Origin: Treponema sp.
GTDB lineage: Bacteria; Spirochaetota; Spirochaetia; Treponematales; Breznakiellaceae
DNA length: 8,664 nt
Direction: 5' to 3'
Assembly (NCBI GenBank): GCA_031275535.1
Contig: JAISOR010000163.1
Span: forward strand, 1 to 8,664
The stretch's first letter is position 1. Each line of letters starts with the position of its first letter. Below the pieces are notes generated by a model, which did no database searches, had not been told where the DNA came from, and saw only the letters and a program-made list of their open reading frames with translations. This document shows, one piece after another, positions 1 to 5,643 of this stretch. The position numbers and the translations under genes are program-made.

Positions 1-211
1 GCCGGCTTTTGGAGTTTACCGTCCCCCCGCCGAAGGGCTTTTGGGATGTTCCGGGGTGATGTGAACGGACAGGACCCCAAGGAATTTCCTCACCGTACCG
101 GTGTAGTTCCTGTAAAGTATCCCGGATAAAGAGTAAAGGCTTTTGCCCTGGCTAATTTCCCCTAACCTTGACAATCGGCACACAATGTCATGAAATGAGT
201 CAAGGACAGCC
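1..211. other. Unresolved left edge and upstream region of alaX
   Basis: No gene can be assigned here with confidence. Plus-strand frame 3 could be the last residues of a gene entering from the left (RLLEFTVPPPKGFWDVPG, then TGA at 57-59). Frame 1 is also open from base 1 to a TAA at 127-129, and a 68-codon minus-strand frame crosses 16-222. The three readings conflict, and too little sequence is present to choose. No good intrinsic terminator was seen between 60 and 165. A short CACCG/CGGTG inverted repeat around 92-104 is too weak to interpret. The last 45 bases contain a possible promoter and the ribosome binding site of the next gene. Confidence 0.3.
168..196 (+). promoter_or_regulatory. 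Possible sigma-70 promoter of the alaX-pduO pair
   Basis: A perfect TTGACA (168-173) is followed, after a 17-base spacer, by TGAAAT (191-196), which matches TATAAT at four of six positions. The predicted transcription start would lie near 203, inside the AAGGA ribosome binding site (202-206) of the gene starting at 212. That leaves a very short leader and weakens the call. TGACA (169-173) and TGTCA (186-190) also form a small inverted repeat, so the TTGACA match may be coincidental or part of an operator. Confidence 0.25.
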
Positions 212-1441
212 ATGAAAACCATACGAGCCTATTATGAGGTAAAAAGCGCCGGACCCTTTCCGGCGCAGATCCTGGAAATCCGGCCCTGGGGAGATAGGGC
301 GGCGGTCATTTTGGACAGGACCGTCTTTTATCCCGAGGGGGGAGGTCAGGGCGCTGACCGGGGCTTCATCAACGGAATTCCCGTAGCGGATGTGCAGGAA
401 AAAGATGATGAAATCCTTCATATAATTGCCGAGGAAGATGCGGGCCGCCTTGCCCCGGGACCTGCGGAGCTTAAGCTGGACTGGGAACGGCGCCGGGATC
501 TTACGATCCACCATACCGGCCAGCATCTTCTGTCGGGGACCATCCTGCGGCTGACCGGTTCCCCCACGGTTTCCATGCACCTGGGGGACGAGGTCTGCAC
601 CATCGACGTGGACACCCCGGCTATTACGGAGGAGACCCTCATCACCATTGAGGAGACGGTGGCGGAGGCCATTGAAGGGAACGTTCCGGTGATCATCCAT
701 CTCTGTCCCCCGGAAAACCTAGGGGCCTTTCCCCTGCGGAAGGTCCCTCCCCAGGGAGAGGATGTGATCCGGGTGGTGGAAATTGAGGGGAATGACTTTT
801 CCCCCTGCTGCGGAACCCATGCCCGGTCCACCGGGGAAATAGGGCTCCTCCGGATCCTGGGGGCGGAGAAATACAAGGGCATGACCAGGATTTCTTTTAT
901 CGCGGGCCGCCGGGTCCTCCGGGACAGCCGGATGCTCCGAAAAAACGGGGACATCATTTCCCGGGCCTTGAAGGTCCCGGTGCCGGATACAGGCAAGGGG
1001 ACCCTGGCCCTATTGGACCGGGCGGGCCAGCTTGAACGGCGGGTAAAGGCCCTGGAAGAAGAGACCGCGGGGTATAAAGCGGCGGCCCTGCTCCGCGGGG
1101 CCGGACTTGTGGGGGAAGACGGAACCGATAGGGCGGAGGAAGGCCGGATCCATATCGAATACCTTCCCGGGGATATGGACGAGGTTCTCCGTATTGGCCG
1201 GGCCGCGCAGAAGCTGACCGGGGCGATCCTGGTGGCCGCCTCGGAACGGGAGGCGAAATTTGCCGCCTTTTGTTCAGCCCCCTCCGCGGACATCCGGCGG
1301 ATCTTTAAGGCCCCCATGGAAGACCGGGGCGGCCGGGGCGGCGGCGGCCCCTCCTTTTTCCAGGGACAGTTTCCCTCCGGGGAAGCTCTGCGGGCTTTTC
1401 TCGGCGGCCTGCCCGAAAAGGCGGGGGGGAGACCGGAATGA
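212..1441 (+). CDS. alaX: Alanyl-tRNA editing protein, long form (AlaX-L, AlaRS-like editing domain plus DHHA1-like tail)
   Basis: This is a free-standing relative of the alanyl-tRNA synthetase editing half. In the family it hydrolyses mischarged tRNA(Ala), chiefly Ser-tRNA(Ala), in the cytoplasm. What is seen: a YPEGGGQ signature at residues 40-46; the zinc motif HxxxH at H101/H105 (HHTGQHLLSG); and the second zinc motif CxxxH at C199/H203 (CCGTHARSTGEIG). All four expected metal ligands are present. Residues about 265-290 (QLERRVKALEEE) look like a short coiled coil. The last 110 residues end in a glycine-rich RGGRGGGGPSFFQG segment typical of the DHHA1 domain. At 409 aa, with that tail, it is the long form rather than the short AlaX-S/M. 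No aminoacylation domain is present, so it is not a truncated AlaRS. The start is supported by AAGGA at 202-206, five bases upstream. It overlaps the next gene by four bases. Confidence 0.93.
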   Translation: MKTIRAYYEVKSAGPFPAQILEIRPWGDRAAVILDRTVFYPEGGGQGADRGFINGIPVADVQEKDDEILHIIAEEDAGRLAPGPAELKLDWERRRDLTIHHTGQHLLSGTILRLTGSPTVSMHLGDEVCTIDVDTPAITEETLITIEETVAEAIEGNVPVIIHLCPPENLGAFPLRKVPPQGEDVIRVVEIEGNDFSPCCGTHARSTGEIGLLRILGAEKYKGMTRISFIAGRRVLRDSRMLRKNGDIISRALKVPVPDTGKGTLALLDRAGQLERRVKALEEETAGYKAAALLRGAGLVGEDGTDRAEEGRIHIEYLPGDMDEVLRIGRAAQKLTGAILVAASEREAKFAAFCSAPSADIRRIFKAPMEDRGGRGGGGPSFFQGQFPSGEALRAFLGGLPEKAGGRPE

Positions 1442-1953
1442 GTATTAGCACCCGTTTGGGGGATGATGGGACCACGGAGATTCGGGGCGGGAAGCGGTTC
1501 CCCAAGGATCATCCCCGGATTGAATGTCTGGGTGCCCTGGATGAACTAAACGCCTTTGTGGGGAACGCCCGGTGCGCGCTTGGCCGGGAACGGTCCGGGA
1601 CTATCCTGGAAAGGGTCCAGCGGGAGCTTGGTACCATTGCCGGGATCCTGGCCTTACCGGCCCCCGCCGAAACCGGCGCGGCGGGGGCCGCCGGGGCTGA
1701 ACCGGCGCCCGAAATTGACGAAACCTGGATTGACGATTGGATCCGGGTCTTTGAGGGGGAAGTTCCCTTCCGGGGCTTTGTCCTTCCCGGCTCAAACCCG
1801 GTTTCGGCAAAGCTCGATATGGCCCGGACCGTATGCCGCCGAGCGGAACGGCGTTTAGTTACCCTGCATAGACTGGAGGGGACGCCCCCCTCCATCCTCC
1901 GTTACCTGAACCGCCTTTCGGACCTCCTTTTTCTGCTGGCCAGGGCCGCATAA
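1438..1953 (+). CDS. pduO: Cob(I)alamin adenosyltransferase, PduO/MMAB type
   Basis: It transfers the adenosyl group of ATP to cob(I)alamin to make adenosylcobalamin, the cofactor of B12-dependent mutases, diol/glycerol dehydratases, ethanolamine lyase and some reductases. What is seen: an N-terminal nucleotide-binding motif TRLGDDGTT (residues 5-13); the helix GALDELNAFVGNAR (32-45); FVLPG (114-118); the active-site helix ARTVCRRAERR (129-139); and C-terminal LNRLSDLLFLLAR (157-169). R130, R134, R135 and E137 align with the arginine/glutamate cluster reported as important in human MMAB. The usual GG after LP and LH before AR appear as GS and LD here, which are mild deviations. A low-complexity Ala/Pro/Gly insert lies at about 74-91. 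At 171 aa it is slightly short for the family. The start overlaps the upstream stop as ATGA, with GGAG (1428-1431) six bases before it, so it is probably translationally coupled to alaX. No B12-dependent enzyme is visible nearby. Confidence 0.93.
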   Translation: MSISTRLGDDGTTEIRGGKRFPKDHPRIECLGALDELNAFVGNARCALGRERSGTILERVQRELGTIAGILALPAPAETGAAGAAGAEPAPEIDETWIDDWIRVFEGEVPFRGFVLPGSNPVSAKLDMARTVCRRAERRLVTLHRLEGTPPSILRYLNRLSDLLFLLARAA

Positions 1954-2002
1954 GCATCTGTTCTTCAACTACTCACATCACCAGGTAAAACCCAAAATTC
2001 CC

Positions 2003-2032
2003 AAACAAAAAGTTCGGCGGACCGAAGGTCCG
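2003..2032 (-). terminator. Hairpin plus T-run in the convergent gap; probable terminator of the helicase operon
   Basis: The 142-base gap between the convergent genes (1954-2095) contains this structure. Read on the minus strand, TTCGG-TCCG-CCGAA (2026 down to 2013) forms a 5-bp stem with a 4-base loop. It is followed by C and then TTTTTGTTT (2011-2003), which is the layout of an intrinsic terminator. A competing 6-bp stem, CGGACC (2018-2023) with GGTCCG (2027-2032), shares bases with it. The two foldings are mutually exclusive, and the second is symmetrical, so it could also act on the plus strand, although no good T-run follows there. A weaker CCCTT/AAGGG stem (2066-2080) was also seen and not called. 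The stem is short, so confidence is moderate. Confidence 0.45.
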
Positions 2033-2095
2033 ATTGTTCGCGTGGTTAGTGGTTTTTCTTCTTGTCCCTTGTTGAAAGGGGAAAGGCCGCCCGGC

Positions 2096-4318
2096 TTACA
2101 GAAACAGACGCCGGAGTTCCGCCATATCGAGCATGTTAAGGGCGTATTGTTTTAAGAGCAGCCGGGGGGGCAGGAGATAGTCGTATTTGTCGAGCAGGGG
2201 AAGTTTATCCGGCCCGGGAAGGAGATCCCGCACCGCCTGTTCCCGGGAATCCAGGTCCGCGAGGAGGGCCCGTAACTGTGCCTTAAAAGCAGGGATGGAG
2301 AGGCCCGTGATGATCCGGGAGACATACTCGTTCTCCCGGTACAGCCGCCGGATGCCGAGCCGGTTTTTAATTTCCCTGTTTTCCAGGATGATGAGCAGGG
2401 TCCTCATGCCCCGGCTTCCCAGCCAGGGGATGAGGAAAAAGCTGTCCTTGCCGGCCCGCGTCAGCAGTTCCGCGGGCAAGCCCCGGGGCCGGGCATACAG
2501 CCGGGCCTCGATGAGCCGGGTCCGGGCCTGCTCGGACAGGTAGGGGTACAGGATATCCTCGGCCAGGACCTGCCTCATGCGGGCGGCAATCCGGGGGTGC
2601 AGGTCCACGCCGCCCCCGCGCCATACCTTGTTGCCCCCCTGGTCAGCGGGTTGGACGTAAATTTCCCTGTTCCGGGGATCAAAACCCTCAACCTGCCAGT
2701 AACGGCCCGCCAGGGCCAGGGCGCTCCCCTGGGGGGGAAGAAAATTCACCGTCCCCAGTTCTTTTCCCCCATGGGTCACCCGGAATTCGTTCTCGTCGGG
2801 AAAGATCGCATAAAAAGAATAGTGGTTAAGGATTGGCTCCCCCGCCAGTCCCAGGATAAGGGTCTTTTCTCCGGTTTCTTCTATGTAGTCGTTTTCTATA
2901 AGGCCCCGGAGCAGATCCCGGTAATCTTCCTGGGTAATGCCCGCAAAGGGCGGCAGGGACAGGACCCGCCGGGCAAGCTCCGCGGGCCGCTGTTCCCCCA
3001 GGGATGCCAGGATGCTCAGGGTCTGATGGCAGAGAAGGCTTAGGGGCAGGGGCTTGGCCGCGGCGGGTTCTATCCATTTGTCTTCAAGGTAAAGCTGGAT
3101 CACCGCGATGGTCCGCAGGAGGGTCCAGGGGATCGCGGCGGCGGGGCTTTCCGCACCGGGCGGGTCCTCCAGGGCGGTAAAGTATATCTCGGACACGCCG
3201 GTGCGCCGGCCCGAACGGCCCAGGCGCTGGACAAAGCCGGAGACGCTTAAGGGCGGCCCAATCTGGATAACCCGGTCAAGCCTGCCTATATCGATCCCCA
3301 GTTCCAGACTTGCGGTGGCCGCGGTAACCCTGACCCCTTCTTTCTCTTTTAGATGCTCCTCCGCCTCCTTCCGCAGAACCCCGGAGATGCTGCCGTGGTG
3401 GACATGGAAAATATCATCCTCATGGCGTTCCGCCGCCACATTCCGCAGCGCGGCGATGGTTTCTTCCGCCTCCAAACGGCTGTTGGTAAAGATGATACAT
3501 TTCCGGGTGGGGGCCCTGTTTCCCCTGCAATGTTCATAGAGCGCCCCATAGTAGGCCGCTTCCCCGGCGTCCCCGGTAATAAAATAGTCCAGGGCAATCC
3601 GCAGCCGCTTCCGGCTGTTTTCCTCCCGGATAAGCAGGCAGTTTCCCGTACCGGGCCCCTCCCCGCGGGGGATTCCGCTTCCCCGGACCAGCCAGTCCAT
3701 GGCCTCCCGGTAATCCCCCAGGGTGGCGGAAAGCCCGATCCGCCGGGGGCGGCAGCCCGCCAATTCCTCAATCCGGGCTAACTGGCACAGGAGCTGGCCG
3801 CCCCGGTCGCTCCCCATAAAGGCGTGGACCTCATCCACCAGAACAAAGGCCAGGTCCTTGAAGAGGGGCCTGATTTTTTCCGGCCTCCTCAGGAGCAGGG
3901 CCTCCAGGGATTCGGGGCTTATCTGTAAAATTCCCGAGGGCCGTTCCAGGAACCGCATCTTGTGATCCGCGGGGACCTCCCCATGCCAGCGCCATACGGG
4001 AATTTCCCCCCGGGCAAGCAGATCCTTAAGCCGTTCAAACTGATCGTTGATCAGCGCCTTGAGGGGGCCGATATACAGGACCGCCGCGGAATCAGCATCC
4101 GGCGGCCCGGGCCGGCTCTTTTCCCAGAGGAGCGAGATGATGGGAAAGAAGGCCGCCTCGGTTTTTCCCGATGCGGTCCCCGCGGCGATAAGGATATGGC
4201 CCCTTCCGTCCAGGACCGCCCCAATGGCCGCTTCCTGGATTGCCCGCAGTTCTTTCCATTGGTGTGCATAGATGTATTCCCGCACAAAGGGGGCAAGCCG
4301 GGAAAAGGGATCCTTCAT
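2096..4318 (-). CDS. Lhr-like DEVH-box superfamily 2 helicase (BrxHI-like), third gene of the TerB cassette
   Basis: A 740-aa ATP-dependent nucleic-acid helicase or translocase. All core motifs can be read in order: Walker A AGTASGKT (residues 46-53), motif Ia IGPLKALIND (83-92), Ib SPESL (134-138), DEVH box (162-165), motif III SAT (197-199), motif IV IIFTNSR (275-281), motif V TASLELGIDIG (335-345) and motif VI QRLGRSGR (364-371). Both RecA lobes therefore look active. The Lhr-type extension follows. A winged-helix-like region lies at about 425-485, and a beta-rich part at about 498-560 contains FYAIFP and LAGRYWQVEGFD, as in Lhr-core helicases. It is shorter than full Lhr (about 1500 aa) and close to BrxHI of type 2/6 BREX in size and layout. 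The start lies five bases after the ATPase stop with no clear Shine-Dalgarno, which suggests translational coupling. A housekeeping Lhr-family repair helicase is the alternative, but the ATPase and TerB neighbours argue for a cassette role. The substrate is unknown. Confidence 0.9.
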   Translation of the reverse strand: MKDPFSRLAPFVREYIYAHQWKELRAIQEAAIGAVLDGRGHILIAAGTASGKTEAAFFPIISLLWEKSRPGPPDADSAAVLYIGPLKALINDQFERLKDLLARGEIPVWRWHGEVPADHKMRFLERPSGILQISPESLEALLLRRPEKIRPLFKDLAFVLVDEVHAFMGSDRGGQLLCQLARIEELAGCRPRRIGLSATLGDYREAMDWLVRGSGIPRGEGPGTGNCLLIREENSRKRLRIALDYFITGDAGEAAYYGALYEHCRGNRAPTRKCIIFTNSRLEAEETIAALRNVAAERHEDDIFHVHHGSISGVLRKEAEEHLKEKEGVRVTAATASLELGIDIGRLDRVIQIGPPLSVSGFVQRLGRSGRRTGVSEIYFTALEDPPGAESPAAAIPWTLLRTIAVIQLYLEDKWIEPAAAKPLPLSLLCHQTLSILASLGEQRPAELARRVLSLPPFAGITQEDYRDLLRGLIENDYIEETGEKTLILGLAGEPILNHYSFYAIFPDENEFRVTHGGKELGTVNFLPPQGSALALAGRYWQVEGFDPRNREIYVQPADQGGNKVWRGGGVDLHPRIAARMRQVLAEDILYPYLSEQARTRLIEARLYARPRGLPAELLTRAGKDSFFLIPWLGSRGMRTLLIILENREIKNRLGIRRLYRENEYVSRIITGLSIPAFKAQLRALLADLDSREQAVRDLLPGPDKLPLLDKYDYLLPPRLLLKQYALNMLDMAELRRLFL

Positions 4319-4323
4319 TTCAG

Positions 4324-5643
4324 CTATACTTCAAAGGATGCGTAGGGGTCGCCGGAATCCCGGCCTTCCGGGGAATCCTGCCCGAGGGAAAATCCCTCCC
4401 CCCTCATCAGGGAATAGAAATCCGCCTGGGGATCGTCTTTAAGGATATTGAGGAGGCTGAGAAAATCCCTGGTTATTTCCCTGGGGGTAATGAATTCCTC
4501 CGCCCCGGGGGCGGAAAAGACCAGATTCATAAAGGCGAGAAGCTCCTTTTCTCCCAGAACCGCCGTATATCCAAAATGCTGGGCGTGAATTTCCACCAGC
4601 CGTTCCAGGAGTACGAAAATTTCCTCGTGGGTAAGCTGGGCCAGCCGCAGGATGGGCCCGGAAAAATCGCTGTACCCTTCCCGGACAAAACGGCTGTCCG
4701 CCAGGCGGCTTTTAAGGGCCGCATAACTGTAAAGCCCCCGGCGCTCGTCTTCCACAAACTGGGGGGTGCCGCCCATATAAATTCCCAGATACCCCGTCTT
4801 TCCCTGCATAACATCGTTAAACATGGAAAGGAGTTTTTCGTAGTTGTTCTCCCGGGACTGGCGGTTGGATATCTTATACAGGTTTACACATTCATCCACA
4901 AAGACAAGGAAACCCCGGTAGCCGATCCGGGCGCTAAAGGCGGCGAAGAGTTTGATATAGTCGTACCAGTTTTCGTTGCCGATGATTTCCCCCACCCGGA
5001 GATGGACCTTAGCTTCGGTCTTGGTGGCAAATTCCCCCCGGAGCCATTGGATGGCGGCGTGTTTCTTTTCATCATCCCCCCGGATCAGGGCCTTATAATA
5101 GGCCGATACCACCGACGCAAAATCAAAGCCGTGGGCAAAGCCCTCCATTTTCGAGATGATCCCGAATATTTCCCATTCCACCTGGGCGGAGAGGCCTTCA
5201 TCCTCCGGGGGCAGCCCCTCCCCGGCGAGGCGCATTTTGATGGAGTTGATCCACTTTTGCAGGATCCCCTCCAGGGCGCCGCCGTCGGGGCGCAGCTTGG
5301 TAGAAAGCCGCTGCATCAGTTCCCGGTAGGTTTCGAGCCCCGCCTTTCCCCCGCCGGAGAGCCGCTTCTCCGGGGAGAGGTCCACATCGGCCACCACAAA
5401 GTCCCGGTCCATGGCATAGTTCCGTATGGCCTGGAGGAAGAAACTCTTCCCGCTTCCGTACCTTCCCACCACAAAACGAAAGGCCGCCGCGCCCTGGCTT
5501 AAATTTTCCAGGTCCCGGAGGATGGTTTCAATTTCCCGTTTTCGTCCCACCGCCACATATTCCAGGCCGATCCGGGGAACGACCCCGGCGGAAAGGGAAT
5601 TGATAATAGCCGTGCTGATCCGTTTTGGTATGGTGACGCTCAT
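4324..5643 (-). CDS. BrxD-like P-loop ATPase (DUF2791 / BREX ATP-binding family)
   Basis: A 439-aa AAA+/STAND-like ATPase of the family that includes BrxD of type 2 and 6 BREX. What is seen: an N-terminal helix with SLSAGVVPRIGLEYVAVGR (residues 16-34), typical of the family; Walker A GRYGSGKS (60-67); a DLSPEKRL box (88-95); Walker B GFLVFVDE (244-251); a sensor-like GIYMGGTPQF (287-296) followed by RRGLYSYAALKSRL (301-314); and a C-terminal TPREITRDFLSLL about 50 residues before the end. Length and motif order match BrxD rather than the much larger BrxC/PglY. The start is an ATGA overlap with the TerB gene, with AGAGGA just upstream, so the two are translationally coupled. In BREX this protein goes with an Lhr-like helicase, exactly as in the next gene. 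The inferred job is an ATP-driven loader, switch or motor for that helicase on DNA. What it senses cannot be read from sequence. Confidence 0.9.
   Translation of the reverse strand: MSVTIPKRISTAIINSLSAGVVPRIGLEYVAVGRKREIETILRDLENLSQGAAAFRFVVGRYGSGKSFFLQAIRNYAMDRDFVVADVDLSPEKRLSGGGKAGLETYRELMQRLSTKLRPDGGALEGILQKWINSIKMRLAGEGLPPEDEGLSAQVEWEIFGIISKMEGFAHGFDFASVVSAYYKALIRGDDEKKHAAIQWLRGEFATKTEAKVHLRVGEIIGNENWYDYIKLFAAFSARIGYRGFLVFVDECVNLYKISNRQSRENNYEKLLSMFNDVMQGKTGYLGIYMGGTPQFVEDERRGLYSYAALKSRLADSRFVREGYSDFSGPILRLAQLTHEEIFVLLERLVEIHAQHFGYTAVLGEKELLAFMNLVFSAPGAEEFITPREITRDFLSLLNILKDDPQADFYSLMRGEGFSLGQDSPEGRDSGDPYASFEV

Noticed and set aside
16..222. 68-codon minus-strand frame at the left edge
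   Set aside because: No ribosome binding site or family resemblance was seen, and it overlaps the alaX start and its ribosome binding site.
418..1512. Long minus-strand open frame (364 codons) opposite alaX
   Set aside because: It is a shadow of alaX: the product is Arg/Ser/Pro-rich without recognisable motifs, whereas the plus strand has all AlaX zinc ligands.
2066..2080. CCCTT/AAGGG hairpin as a terminator for the pduO transcript
   Set aside because: The stem is only five base pairs and no T-run follows on the plus strand.
4240..5502. Long plus-strand open frame (420 codons) opposite the ATPase
   Set aside because: It is a shadow produced by the GC-rich codon bias. The minus strand has Walker A and B and the DUF2791 motifs.
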